In this document: positions 27,453 through 36,442 of the stretch, one piece after another | How the letters are laid out: every line of letters begins with the position of its first letter | Numbering within the stretch: the stretch's first letter is position 1 | Assembly (NCBI RefSeq): GCF_011039085.1 | Contig: NZ_JAAKEI010000004.1 | Span: 62,001-126,000 of the forward strand | Length of the DNA stretch: 64,000 nucleotides | Reading direction: 5' to 3' | From: Desulfovibrio sp. ZJ369 | GTDB lineage: Bacteria; Desulfobacterota; Desulfovibrionia; Desulfovibrionales; Desulfovibrionaceae | Translations under genes and position numbers: made by a program | Notes under the pieces: generated by a model | What the model was told of the DNA's origin: nothing | The model's database searches: none | The model's input: only the letters and a program-made list of their open reading frames with translations

Positions 27453-27699
27453 AGCCGAACCTCATTTTTCTTGAGCGTGCTTCTGCACCGAGCGGTCTCA
27501 TATAATACCCCTTTTGTGAGAGTTTGCGCCGTGCCGAGCGTGGATCAGGAAGGGGTAGCCGTTCTCCGGCCTTGTTGCGGGATTCTTCCTGCTCAGCAAC
27601 GCCTTGCCGCGCCAGGGTGCGCGTATCCGGTACTCATCGCCCTTACCGGGTCGGGCTGTGCCTGCCGTTTTTTGTTTCCGAATTCATGCAGCCGCGGAT

Positions 27700-27978
27700 A
27701 AAAAATCCATACACAGCCCTCCAGCGGATAATGAAGCAATTATGCAGCCGAGCTGATGTTCCATCAACTTTCACGCAATACGCCATGTGTCGGCAACGAT
27801 CCGGGCTAATGAAGGCATGTCTATTCCTGTGATCCAGAGTCTCCTCAGCCACCATAGCCCCGACACCACGTCACACTATGTCAAAAGTCTCGGCAGCCAG
27901 CCAGAAAAAACCGGATCGTATTTCACACAACGGAGAGGCTCAAAGGTGCTGCCCTTTGAGCCTCTCTTAAAGATGTAA
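27700..27978 (+). pseudogene. Tyrosine recombinase (integrase) C-terminal remnant
   Basis: The fragment reads LQRIMKQLCSRADVPSTF in one frame. Then, after a small deletion near 27771, it reads HAIRHVSATIRANEGMSIPV, QSLLSHHSPDTTSHYVKSLG in another. It contains the HxxR-like box (as HAIRH), the SHHS box and the Tyr nucleophile region (HYVKSL) of a site-specific recombinase. No upstream catalytic domain is found between 27453 and 27700. It lies 33 bases outside the left att repeat of the 11-kb island and appears to be the relic of an older element at the same tRNA site. Confidence 0.75.
27933..27972 (+). terminator. Hairpin terminator-like structure at the end of the integrase remnant
   Basis: Arms GAGAGGCTCAAAGG and CCCTTTGAGCCTCTC are separated by about five bases and followed by TTAA. 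It overlaps the last codons of the relic. The T-run is weak. Confidence 0.5.
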
Positions 27979-28011
27979 TTGGCGCATGCACAATTACAAT
28001 CCTCGAAAACG

Positions 28012-28029
28012 TGGCGTCACCAACGGGAT
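28012..28029. repeat. Left attachment-site repeat (att) of the tRNA-Glu island
   Basis: 18 bases TGGCGTCACCAACGGGAT, identical to tRNA-Glu 3' bases at 39013-39030. The following bases (AAAATTTCAAG) do not continue the tRNA, so this copy is the displaced original 3' end or a crossover product. Confidence 0.9.
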
Positions 28030-28224
28030 AAAATTTCAAGGGCAATAGAGTGAATTTATTGATTTTTTATGGATACATCGTCGCTGATCCCTACAAAAAT
28101 ACCTCAATTTTTGAAATATGTCAAAAGACGTTTTTGGACGGAGTTGTCCCTTTCCTCATAACCCGAAGGCCGCAGGCTCAAATTCTGCAAAAAAACCAAG
28201 AATTTCAAGCCATTATGGAATCTT

Positions 28225-28497
28225 AGAGTATTTTTTGATTGAAAATATCCATTTTCAATCACTTCGCTGCCATCATTTCGCGTCCAGGCTTCAGCCGTTG
28301 CGACGAAGGAAGCTCCGGATGAAGACAGCAATGAGAGCATTTTGTTTTGAAATTATTCAATTTCAAAAGCGGCGCTGCCGTCATTTTCCCGCAAGCGGGA
28401 CAAGTGCCTGAAAAGCGTGGTTTTCAGGCTCATTCGGCGCGGGCATCCGCTCCCGCGGCCGCCAGAGCGGTTGCCGTTTTCAACAGCAAACCGCTCT
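28225..28497. repeat. Modular palindromic repeat element, type A composite, reversed (copy 3)
   Basis: About 273 bp from AGAGTATTTTTTGATTG to CAAACCGCTCT. It joins, in reverse orientation, the end of copy 2 (GCTGCCATCATTTCGCGTCC, GATTGAAAATATCCATTTTC) and pieces of copy 1 (TTTTGAAATTATTCAATTTC, GGCGCGGGCATCCGCTCCCG, GCGGCCGCCAGAGC). Its right edge supplies the stop codon of the mrr fragment at 28496. Confidence 0.75.
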
Positions 28498-28645
28498 AGC
28501 TGCCCGCTTCATACTCTGTGAGCGTGACGGAATCAGCCAAGGCCGCCAGGGCCTCTTTCGCCTTCATGCCGTCAGGATGCTTTTCAAGAATACGGAAAAG
28601 AGCCTGTATCAGTTCCCCAAAGCGCTTATTGGTGATTTGAGCCAT
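28496..28645 (-). pseudogene. Mrr-like restriction protein, N-terminal fragment
   Basis: A 49-residue reading frame beginning MAQITNKRFGELIQALFRIL and continuing EKHPDGMKAKEALAALADSV, TLTEYEAGS. This resembles the winged-helix Mrr N-terminal domain that precedes an Mrr nuclease domain. The frame ends where the palindromic repeat starts, so the rest of the gene has been lost. It follows hsdM by 33 bases on the same strand and probably belonged to the same operon. The assignment to Mrr is from motif memory only. Confidence 0.5.
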
Positions 28646-28678
28646 GAGCTATTCCTTGTAAAAGATAGTGTGCTTGCC

Positions 28679-30286
28679 CTATGGCAAGAGAGGCAGACCC
28701 AGCTCTTGCAAAAACGCATTGTGTTTTTCCGTGGCGGCTTTGATTTGCGCGTCCACCGCCATCATTTTGTTATGAACATCGGCAAGGTCAATTTCCTTTT
28801 CCGGCATTGCAGTGCTGATGTATCTGGAGATATTCAGATTGCAGTCGTTTTCAGAAATTTCTTCCATATCGACACATCTGGAATAGCGCTCTTCTTCTGT
28901 GCGGAACTGATAGGTATCTACAATTTTTTTTATGTGTTCCGTGGACAGTCTGTTTTGCCGTTTACCCTTTTCAAAATGCTCAGAGGCATTGATGAAGAGC
29001 ACGTCATCAGACTTTTTACACTTTTTGAGCACAAGGACGCATACGGGAATACCCGTGGAATAAAAAAGATTGGCGGGCAGGCCGATAATGGTGTCTATGT
29101 TGCCGTCTTCAAGCAGTTTGCGGCGGATGCGTTCCTCCGCGCCGCCACGGAACAGCACGCCATGCGGCAGGATAATGGCCATAGTGCCTTCCCGCTTCAG
29201 GTAGTGGAAGCCGTGCAGCAAAAAGGCGAAGTCCGCGGCGGATTTCGGGGCCAGCCCATAATTTTTGAAGCGCACGTCTTCGCCCAGCGCCTCACTGGGA
29301 CTCCAGCGGTAGCTGAAAGGCGGATTGGCCACCACGGCATCGAAACAGGGCTTTTTCGCGGGATTGGTTTCGCGCAGCATATCCCAGTCATTGGTCAGAG
29401 TGTCGCCGTGGAATATCTCAAATTCCGAGTCTTTCACACCATGCAGCAACATGTTCATGCGCGCCAGGTTATAGGTGGTGATGTTCTTTTCCTGACCGTA
29501 GATTTTGCCGATGCCTTGCGCTCCCATGCGCCGCCGCACATTGAGCAACAGCGAGCCGGAGCCGCAGGCGAAATCAAGCACGCTGGCAAGATGCTTTTTG
29601 GAGCCGGTGCCGGGATCCTGGCTGTCCAGTGTCACTATCCCCGATAAAATGCTGGATATTTCATGTGGTGTGTAGAATTCGCCAGCTTTTTTGCCGGAGC
29701 CGGCCGCGAATTTGTCGATCAGATATTCATAGGCATCGCCCAGCGTATCGCCCTCACTGGAAAAGCTGGACAAGCCTTCGGCAATTTTTTTAATAATCTC
29801 GCAAAGTTTCTCATTGCGCTCGGCATAGCGTTTGCCAAGCTTTTCAGAAGTGAGATTGATTTCTGAAAACAGCCCCTGAAAGGTGCTGTCGAAGGATTCA
29901 TTTTCAATATATTTGAAGCCGTCCTGAAGGGTGTTCAGCAATTCCCCGTCCTGCGTGCGCGCCATTTCGGCAATACTGCCCCAGAGATACTCCGGCTTGA
30001 TGACATAATGCACACGGCGGCGCATAAGCTTTTCAAACGTCGGCACGTCGTCCTGATTGGCGGCATACCAGATGCGCAGGGGCGTCACGCCGGGCTGTGC
30101 GCTGGCATCGGGGTACTCGTCTCCCAATTCCTTTTTGGCTGCGGCCTCATAATTGTCGGACAGATAGCGCAAAAAGAGAAAGGCAAGCATATAGTCGCGG
30201 AAGTCGTCCGCGTCCATGGCGCCGCGCAGGGTATCGGCAATGCTCCAAAGGACAGCGCCCAGTTGTTTTTGATTTTGTTCGGTCAT
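28679..30286 (-). CDS. hsdM: Type I restriction-modification system methyltransferase subunit, system 2
   Basis: 535 residues, the usual HsdM length. An N-terminal helical domain (AVLWSIADTLRGAMDADDFRDYMLAFLFLRYLSD) is followed by the methylase core with EFYTPHEISSIL, DFACGSGSLLLNV and the catalytic VVANPPFSYRW. The N-terminal and core sequences are typical of the EcoR124I (type IC) group and are clearly different from system 1. The ATG overlaps the stop of a truncated upstream frame (ATGA at 30283-30286). It is the last intact gene of the island operon. Confidence 0.95.
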   Translation of the reverse strand: MTEQNQKQLGAVLWSIADTLRGAMDADDFRDYMLAFLFLRYLSDNYEAAAKKELGDEYPDASAQPGVTPLRIWYAANQDDVPTFEKLMRRRVHYVIKPEYLWGSIAEMARTQDGELLNTLQDGFKYIENESFDSTFQGLFSEINLTSEKLGKRYAERNEKLCEIIKKIAEGLSSFSSEGDTLGDAYEYLIDKFAAGSGKKAGEFYTPHEISSILSGIVTLDSQDPGTGSKKHLASVLDFACGSGSLLLNVRRRMGAQGIGKIYGQEKNITTYNLARMNMLLHGVKDSEFEIFHGDTLTNDWDMLRETNPAKKPCFDAVVANPPFSYRWSPSEALGEDVRFKNYGLAPKSAADFAFLLHGFHYLKREGTMAIILPHGVLFRGGAEERIRRKLLEDGNIDTIIGLPANLFYSTGIPVCVLVLKKCKKSDDVLFINASEHFEKGKRQNRLSTEHIKKIVDTYQFRTEEERYSRCVDMEEISENDCNLNISRYISTAMPEKEIDLADVHNKMMAVDAQIKAATEKHNAFLQELGLPLLP

Positions 30287-30357
30287 GATGCGTCGTCTTC
30301 CTCGGAATTTTCAGTGAACAACTCAGGGTTGAATGAGTAGCGCTTCAAAAAATCATT
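30283..30357 (-). pseudogene. C-terminal stub of a lost gene between hsdS and hsdM
   Basis: An open frame ends ...NDFLKRYSFNPELFTENSEE and DDAS with a TGA that overlaps the hsdM ATG by four bases, as expected for a coupled operon gene. Its upstream part is replaced by a palindromic repeat element starting at 30358. The family cannot be determined from 24 residues. Confidence 0.5.
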
Positions 30358-30532
30358 AGAGCATATTGCTTGTGAAACGCCCGCTCCGGCGCTTCACGAC
30401 GCAAGTACATTCCGCCTGCGCCTCTCGCTGCTGCCACCATCCGCAAGGCGGCACAGCCGCCAACGGCTGACGCGCGCGGACATGGCGTCGCCCTGCCAGA
30501 GCATTGAACTCCTTTCATGCGCAAAACGCTCT
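30358..30532. repeat. Modular palindromic repeat element, type C (copy 1)
   Basis: 175 bp from AGAGCATATTGCTTG to AAAACGCTCT. Shared blocks with the copy at 60,719 are CCGGCGCTT, CATCCGCAAGGCGGCACAGC, CGCCAACGGCTGACGCGCG and TCGCCCTGCCAGAGC. It sits inside the restriction operon between hsdS and hsdM. Confidence 0.8.
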
Positions 30533-30555
30533 CAAAGATTCTGTTTTTTGTTGTC

Positions 30556-31842
30556 TCATGCCAGAACCTCGTCAATGCGTGGGAAAAGCTGCTGCATAAG
30601 CCCTTTTTTGTGCTCTTTGAGCAGAACGATTTTTTGGGTCTGGGCAGTGATAAGCTCGTCAAGAGATGACAGGCAGTCGGCAATGCGTTGTTGTTCCAAA
30701 ATGTTTGGGAAAAAAATTGGAAGTGACTTTATTATGTCCGCATTTAAGTTTTGTACGCCACTCCCGGCCGCATTATTCGTGAAATACTGCTGGGAAAATG
30801 GTGAGGAAATTAAATAATAAAGATACTCAACATGCAGTTTCTTGCTGATTTTCGTTATAGCAATCCATCCATCATGAATACATGTTTTTATTTTAGATAT
30901 GTATGGTCTGCCAAAACTCATAGAGTTTGAAAGTATCAAATCTCCAGGGCTGATTTCCCTTGTTTTACTAAGAGCCTCGGCTCGAACTTTCTCAGTTGTG
31001 GCGACAACATATTTTGCTTCTTTGTTGATGTCGCCAATTTTCAGCCAATTCAAGCCATCCTTTTTTGTAGTTAAAAAGTTGTCAATGGGGCGTGGTGAAC
31101 CTCCGCGAACAACTTCCGAGTATTCGTCTAAAAAATTTTTTTTCCACTCCCCCGCATCCCGAAACTCAGGAAAGCGCAAACGCGGCAGCCTTTCGCCCTC
31201 TGCCGGGAAAAGCCGCCCGAGCAGCCCCTTTTTATGCTCTTTGAGCCTCTCGAGCTTGCTGGTTTCGGCGTCGATGCGCTCATCGAGGGAGGAAAGACAG
31301 TCGGCGATTTTTTGCTGTTCTTTCGTCTGCGGAGGTAGCAATACAGGAAATGACAGGAACACATCAACTTGTATGCGCTTTGCTTTTCGCCCACCGTCTG
31401 CAATCTCGCCCAATTTTTTATAAAAAGCTTCACGCTTAACGTATTCCAGGAAAAAAACAGGATTTACATCTGAACGGAAATCAAAGCAAGGAAGGTCTGC
31501 TGTTGATTCAAATCCATCAAGATAGTGTGGTATAATGCCAAATGCCTGGTTAAGAAAGTCAAGCTTGCTGTAGATAAACTGCCCAGCTCGCCTGCGATAA
31601 TATTGAGTGTTTACACTACCTTGGAATGTTTCTTCTTTTTCAAAAACACCTTTCCCCCACAGCTTGACGGTGAGTTTTTTTGCCTTGTTGCCTTTGCTGC
31701 CAATTTGACAGCTTTCCGTTAAAAGATCAGTGACTGTTACTTCTTCCCACTCCCCCGCATCGTGAAATTCAGGAAAGCGCAGGCGCTGCACCAAGGGACA
31801 TTTCTTGTCATGCTTTTTGGTCATTATTTCAGCCTTGTTCAT
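30556..31842 (-). CDS. hsdS: Type I restriction-modification system specificity subunit, system 2
   Basis: 428 residues made of two parallel halves. Each starts with (Q/P)RLRFPEF(H/R)DAGEW, continues through an AT-rich recognition domain, and ends with EQQ(K/R)IADCLSSLDE, LKEHKKGL and LFP. The internal duplication is characteristic of type IC specificity subunits, in which spacer-repeat number changes the site spacing. The recognition domains look foreign in base composition. The start is ATG at 31842 (MNKAEIM), overlapping the upstream PIN gene by 14 bases; MTKKHDKK at residue 7 is an alternative. Confidence 0.93.
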   Translation of the reverse strand: MNKAEIMTKKHDKKCPLVQRLRFPEFHDAGEWEEVTVTDLLTESCQIGSKGNKAKKLTVKLWGKGVFEKEETFQGSVNTQYYRRRAGQFIYSKLDFLNQAFGIIPHYLDGFESTADLPCFDFRSDVNPVFFLEYVKREAFYKKLGEIADGGRKAKRIQVDVFLSFPVLLPPQTKEQQKIADCLSSLDERIDAETSKLERLKEHKKGLLGRLFPAEGERLPRLRFPEFRDAGEWKKNFLDEYSEVVRGGSPRPIDNFLTTKKDGLNWLKIGDINKEAKYVVATTEKVRAEALSKTREISPGDLILSNSMSFGRPYISKIKTCIHDGWIAITKISKKLHVEYLYYLISSPFSQQYFTNNAAGSGVQNLNADIIKSLPIFFPNILEQQRIADCLSSLDELITAQTQKIVLLKEHKKGLMQQLFPRIDEVLA

Positions 31843-32326
31843 ACGGACCCAAGTACGAAACGCGCTCTTTCAATGCGCACTGGTAGGGGGTCATAAAGCG
31901 CAGGCCGAGCCCGGCGCAGACGTTGGGGATTTTAATTTTTTTGGTTGAGCTGGCGGCCACCTCGTGGGTCACAACCACAAGGTTGTCGGCCAGAGCATGG
32001 GCAATCAGGTAGTAGTCCGCCACCTGCAAAAAGGTGTTGATGGCTGTTTGCTCGTAGTTCTGCCCCATAACCCAGGTGCTGACTGCGGCAAAATGGGGCA
32101 TGACGTGCGCGTCGGTTTTGCGGAACATGTTCGGGTTTTGCCGGCGCATCCAGCTGGTCAGTTCATCCGATCCGGCTTCCAGTTCATCAGCCACCTTGTC
32201 GATGCTGAAGACCATACCTGCCGTGTTTTTTTCCGCCAGCCAGTCCCAGAATGCCGGACAAAAATCCAGTCCGTAATGCAGGTTTTTGGCTTGGATAAAC
32301 ACGTTGGCGTCAAGCAGGTAGGTCAT
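31829..32326 (-). CDS. DUF4411 family PIN-like ribonuclease, probable toxin
   Basis: 165 residues starting MTYLLDANVFIQAKNLHYG with the first catalytic Asp of PIN nucleases. Further acidic positions are KVADELEAGSDEL and the late VADYYLIAHAL and LVVVTHEV blocks. DUF4411 proteins are PIN-fold toxins usually paired with an ImmA/IrrE-type partner, and here the partner lies directly upstream, overlapping by four bases (32323-32326). The expected action is RNA cleavage, held in check by the neighbour. The gene sits between hsdR and hsdS in one overlapping operon. Confidence 0.85.
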   Translation of the reverse strand: MTYLLDANVFIQAKNLHYGLDFCPAFWDWLAEKNTAGMVFSIDKVADELEAGSDELTSWMRRQNPNMFRKTDAHVMPHFAAVSTWVMGQNYEQTAINTFLQVADYYLIAHALADNLVVVTHEVAASSTKKIKIPNVCAGLGLRFMTPYQCALKERVSYLGPYEQG

Positions 32327-33477
32327 GGCGTCACCTCCAGCGCACGCGCCGCTCTGAAAAGTGTCTCGCTCTTTTTTACTCCCAGCAGACGGAAAGCGTC
32401 GCGGAACAGAGTCTGCCCCTCCAATGTGCTGGCCAACAAGGCCCGCGTAAAGCGCCTGCTGGCGCGTGCGCCCAGAGAGAGATAAAAGTCACCACCACCG
32501 CCGGAGCGCTGATCGCGTGCCTGGGCATGTGCCAGTTCAGTACGATAAAGTTGCCAAAGCTGGTCTTTGTCAATGAACCCGGCGTCAAACAGGCGGCGCA
32601 AGGCTACCAGCGTGCTGACTTTGAACAGACGCGCCAGCCGGGTCATTTCATCCGTCAGCGGCAGGCCGGGCCTGTAGGCTTCACATGTCGCCTGAAGGGG
32701 CATCAGAAATTCAGCGGCAACGGCATTGCACCAGCGCTCTGTGCGTTGCTCGGGCAGGCGGCCTGCTTCGGTATTGGAAATACCACTTTTCCCCAGCCAC
32801 AGATGGGCGAGTTCGTGCGCCAGCGTAAACATTTGTGCCGCCTTGCTGTCCGCTCCATTGATAAAGATCAGGGGGGCCAGCTCGTCGGCCAGCGCAAAGC
32901 CGCGAAATTCTTCCACGCGCAGCGTCCGGTGGGTATCGCTTCCCACAATGCCGCTCGCCATAACCAGCACGCCTGCGTCTTCGACCTTCGCGACAAGTTG
33001 GCGCAAGGCATCTTCCCAGCCAGGCAGTTGCTGGCGCTCCGCCAGGATAAGCCCCAGGATATGGCGCATGGATTCTGCCACAGCCACGGGCTCCCCTGCC
33101 ATGGTGGCACTGCCTATGAAGTCCAACTGTGCAAAAGCGTTTATACGGGCATAGTCGCGATACCAATCCTGCCTTTGCTGACAGAGGTACAGCGCATCCA
33201 ACAGGTCAGGGCTTGGGCGCAAAGAAGCATGGCCAGGCACGGTACGAAAATCGGCGATGGGCAATGTTTCTTGCACGGGGGCAGGTAAAAACAAATACCC
33301 AATGGGCACATGCACGGCATGGGCAAATTTTTCCAGTTGCGCCAAGGTGGGTTGCGCTTCGCCCGCCTCCCATGCGGTAAGCCTGGGGAAGCGATCTTCC
33401 AGCATAGATGCTTCCACACCGGCGCGTTCTCGCGCCCAGGTCAGCAATGCCGGATTTATGGCAACAGCGTTACTCAT
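32323..33477 (-). CDS. XRE-like/ImmA-IrrE metallopeptidase protein, probable antitoxin of the DUF4411 toxin
   Basis: 384 residues. The N-terminus resembles a helix-turn-helix XRE domain (LLTWARERAGVEASMLEDRF, LTAWEAGEAQPTLAQLEKFA). The ImmA/IrrE zinc-peptidase domain carries AQMFTLAHELAHLWLG (HExxH) and downstream WCNAVAAEFLMP. This is the usual layout of large HTH-ImmA partners of PIN/DUF4411 toxins; either domain may give autoregulation and toxin control. The ATG at 33477 overlaps the hsdR stop by eight bases (ATGAGTAA), giving tight coupling. An upstream in-frame start lies inside hsdR and is less likely. Confidence 0.87.
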   Translation of the reverse strand: MSNAVAINPALLTWARERAGVEASMLEDRFPRLTAWEAGEAQPTLAQLEKFAHAVHVPIGYLFLPAPVQETLPIADFRTVPGHASLRPSPDLLDALYLCQQRQDWYRDYARINAFAQLDFIGSATMAGEPVAVAESMRHILGLILAERQQLPGWEDALRQLVAKVEDAGVLVMASGIVGSDTHRTLRVEEFRGFALADELAPLIFINGADSKAAQMFTLAHELAHLWLGKSGISNTEAGRLPEQRTERWCNAVAAEFLMPLQATCEAYRPGLPLTDEMTRLARLFKVSTLVALRRLFDAGFIDKDQLWQLYRTELAHAQARDQRSGGGGDFYLSLGARASRRFTRALLASTLEGQTLFRDAFRLLGVKKSETLFRAARALEVTP

Positions 33478-36442
33478 AGGCTCCCAGCCCCGAAATGTCG
33501 CGCCCTTTGGCGAGCTTATGCAGCAGGGGGACAAGGTCTTCCATCAGGGCCAGTTCCTTTTGCGTGCGGGCCTTCCAGCCCAGGCCCAGAGGGGCCAGCA
33601 GGTCGCTGAGCTGATCCCCGTCAAAGATCATGCGCTGCATGACGCTGTCCACAAAAGCTTGCAGAGAGGCCGCCTCAAGGCCGTGCCCGGCGGCAATGGC
33701 AGCCAGCTCTTGCGCGGTTTTCCCGGTTTTAAACTGCTCGTAGCCTTCACGGATGGCGGCCTCGCTCATCCCCTTGTCAGTGCTCAAGGTCCTGATGTAG
33801 GCGGCAATGTCGTCGCGCTCGTCCACAAATTTGGCGTCAGCCTGGATGAGGCCGATGAGCTCGTCGCGGGTCATGGACTGCTTGCCGGGAACCGCCTGGG
33901 TATATCCGGCAATGAGCTTCATGATATAATCATAGTCGATCACCGCGGAGGAAAAAAGCACAAACTCAAATTCCAGTTGCCGCACCGCAGCAGCGGCGGG
34001 GTCGGCCTTGCCATCCTTCCTTTCCTGCCGGGCTTTCAGGCGCTGGGCGGTTTCCAGATACACTCCCTGCAAGCCCTGCAACTGATCGGGGGAGATAATC
34101 TTTTCTATGGCTTCGGCATTTTCCGGGGTGAGGTCAGTATATTGGTCAAGCTGGGTTTTCAGGCGCTTGACCTCTTTGAACAGATTGATGAACTGGCAGC
34201 GGGCTTCATCACCCTTCAGATTGCTCACGTCCTCCGGGGCGCACGTCAGCCCCTGGGTGTGCATGAAGGCATCCAGCTGCGTGACTGCGCTTTCCAGTTT
34301 GGCAATGACGGCAGGGGCGGGATCGACAAGCCAAATCTCTTTCGCTGTGTCGGATTTTTCGCCGGAGAACAGGGCTATGGCATCATTAACGGCATTTTCC
34401 TGCTGGCGGAAGTCCAGAATCTTGCCATAGGGCTTGGTATCGTTCAGCACGCGATTGGTGCGCGAAAAAGCCTGAATCAACCCATGATGCTTAAGGTTTT
34501 TGTCCACATACAAAGTGTTGAGAAATTTGGAGTCAAAACCGGTGAGCAGCATATCCACCACAATGGTGACGTCGATCTTTTGCGCGTGCGGCACGTCCTC
34601 ATTGGGATATTGCTGATCCTTGATGCGCTTTTGTATGTCCTGATAGTACAGGTCAAATTCATTGAGGCTGTGATTTGTGCCGTATCTGGCATTATAATCG
34701 GCAATGATACTCTTGAGCGCGGCCTTTTTCTCTTCGGGGGCTACGGTGTTATCCAGCTTTTCCTGAGGCAGGTCTTCCTGAATTTGCTGCACATCCCTGT
34801 TGCCTTCTGCGGGTGGGGAAAACACGCAGGCGATGTTCAACGGCTCATACTGACTGTCCGCCGCCGCGCGCTCCGCCTGAACCTCTTTGAAAAGCCGGTA
34901 ATACTCTATCGCATGAGTGATGCCCGAAGTGGCAAACAGCGCATTGAATTTGCGCCGGGCAGTGGAGGCATTGTGTTTGTCCAGTATAGCTTCCACAACA
35001 GCGCGCTTGAGAAGCGGCTCGCCGGGCCTGGGGATGCTTTTGCCCTCCGGCTTGTAATATTCAACAAGAAAACGCAGCACGTTGCGATCTTCAATGGCAT
35101 GGGTAATAGTGTAGGCGTGCAGCTCACGCTGAAAAATATCCGCTGTGGTTTTATAGTACCCCTGCTCCCCTGTGATTTGCGTATAGGAAGCGTTTTCTTC
35201 AAAGATGGGGGTTCCAGTGAAGCCGAATAATTGGGCGTTTGGGAAGAAGTCTTTGATGGCCTTGTGGTTATCGCCAAACTGAGAACGGTGGCACTCGTCA
35301 AAAATGAAGACCATGCGCTTGTTGCGCAGCGGTTTCAGGCGCTCCTTGTAGTTGCCGGGATGGCCGGCATCGAGGGCAAGCCCCAGTTTCTGAATGGTGG
35401 TGACGATGACCTTGTCGGCGTAATCATCGGAAAGCAGCCGCTGCACCAGCGCAGCCGTGTTGGTGTTGGCCTCGACACAGCCCTCCTGAAAGCGATTGAA
35501 CTCTTCCCGCGTCTGACGGTCAAGGTCTTTGCGGTCAACCACAAACAGACACTTTTCTATGTCCGGGTTGTCTTTGAGCAGTATGGACGCCTTGAAAGAG
35601 GTCAGGGTTTTGCCGCTGCCTGTGGTGTGCCAGATATAGCCGTTGCCACAGTTTTGGTGAATGCAGTCCACAATGGCCTGGACGGCATATATTTGATACG
35701 GGCGCATCACCATGAGCTTTTGTTCGCTGGCCACCAGCACCATATAGCGGCTGATCATTTCTGCCAGCGTGCATTTGGCCAGAAATCGCTCTGCAAAACG
35801 GTCAAGCTGAGTGATTTTTTTGTTGTCGTCTCCGGCAAACTGATAGAGCGGTAAAAAGCGTTCATCCGCATCAAAACTGAAATGGCGGTTGTTATTGTTG
35901 GCAAAATACCATGTGTCGCTCATGTTGCTGACAATGAATAATTGCAAAAAACAGAGCAGTGTTTTGCCGTAGCCGTTGCCTGGATCATTTTTGTAGTCGA
36001 CAATTTGCTGCATTGCCCGGCGTGGACTGATGGACAGCGTTTTTAACTCAATCTGCACTACAGGGACGCCATTGATGAGCAATATGACATCATAGCGGTG
36101 GTGGCTGTACTCTGTATTTATGCGGAGTTGGTTGACAACTTCAAAGCTGTTTTTGCACCAGTCCTTGATATTGACCAGTGTGTAGAAGAGCGGTGTGCCG
36201 TCGTCGCGTTCAAAGCTGTTGCGTTCGCGCAAAAGCCGAGAGGCGCTGAACACGTCCGGGGTAACAATTTGTTCCAGCAGGCGTGAAAATTCGCCGTCTG
36301 TCAGGCGCACCCGGTTCAGAGCTTCAAATTTCTCCCGGAAGTTGGCCTCCAACGAAGCGCGATCGTGAATATCCTGCCGATAAATATATTTAAGATCAGT
36401 CAGGTGCTTTATCAGCTCTTGCTCGATTTGTCGCTCTGTCAT
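33470..36442 (-). CDS. hsdR: Type I restriction-modification system restriction subunit, system 2
   Basis: 990 residues. The EcoR124-type N-terminal nuclease is seen as HHRYDVILLINGVPVVQIEL plus K (PD-(D/E)XK), then the motor domains with Walker A HTTGSGKT, FDECHRSQFGDNHKAIKDFF, FGFTGTPIF, and late motifs DMLLTGFDSKFLNTLYVDKNL and AFSRTNR. The C-terminal helical part is complete. It is the first gene of the island operon and is followed, with overlaps, by the ImmA/IrrE gene, toxin gene and hsdS; this R-first order with a toxin-antitoxin pair before S and M is unusual. The ATG at 36442 (MTERQIEQELIKHL) is typical for the family. Confidence 0.95.
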   Translation of the reverse strand: MTERQIEQELIKHLTDLKYIYRQDIHDRASLEANFREKFEALNRVRLTDGEFSRLLEQIVTPDVFSASRLLRERNSFERDDGTPLFYTLVNIKDWCKNSFEVVNQLRINTEYSHHRYDVILLINGVPVVQIELKTLSISPRRAMQQIVDYKNDPGNGYGKTLLCFLQLFIVSNMSDTWYFANNNNRHFSFDADERFLPLYQFAGDDNKKITQLDRFAERFLAKCTLAEMISRYMVLVASEQKLMVMRPYQIYAVQAIVDCIHQNCGNGYIWHTTGSGKTLTSFKASILLKDNPDIEKCLFVVDRKDLDRQTREEFNRFQEGCVEANTNTAALVQRLLSDDYADKVIVTTIQKLGLALDAGHPGNYKERLKPLRNKRMVFIFDECHRSQFGDNHKAIKDFFPNAQLFGFTGTPIFEENASYTQITGEQGYYKTTADIFQRELHAYTITHAIEDRNVLRFLVEYYKPEGKSIPRPGEPLLKRAVVEAILDKHNASTARRKFNALFATSGITHAIEYYRLFKEVQAERAAADSQYEPLNIACVFSPPAEGNRDVQQIQEDLPQEKLDNTVAPEEKKAALKSIIADYNARYGTNHSLNEFDLYYQDIQKRIKDQQYPNEDVPHAQKIDVTIVVDMLLTGFDSKFLNTLYVDKNLKHHGLIQAFSRTNRVLNDTKPYGKILDFRQQENAVNDAIALFSGEKSDTAKEIWLVDPAPAVIAKLESAVTQLDAFMHTQGLTCAPEDVSNLKGDEARCQFINLFKEVKRLKTQLDQYTDLTPENAEAIEKIISPDQLQGLQGVYLETAQRLKARQERKDGKADPAAAAVRQLEFEFVLFSSAVIDYDYIMKLIAGYTQAVPGKQSMTRDELIGLIQADAKFVDERDDIAAYIRTLSTDKGMSEAAIREGYEQFKTGKTAQELAAIAAGHGLEAASLQAFVDSVMQRMIFDGDQLSDLLAPLGLGWKARTQKELALMEDLVPLLHKLAKGRDISGLGAYE

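Noticed and set aside
28577-29647. 356-codon forward frame opposite hsdM of system 2
   Set aside because: It is the complement of conserved methylase motifs and has no independent coding evidence.
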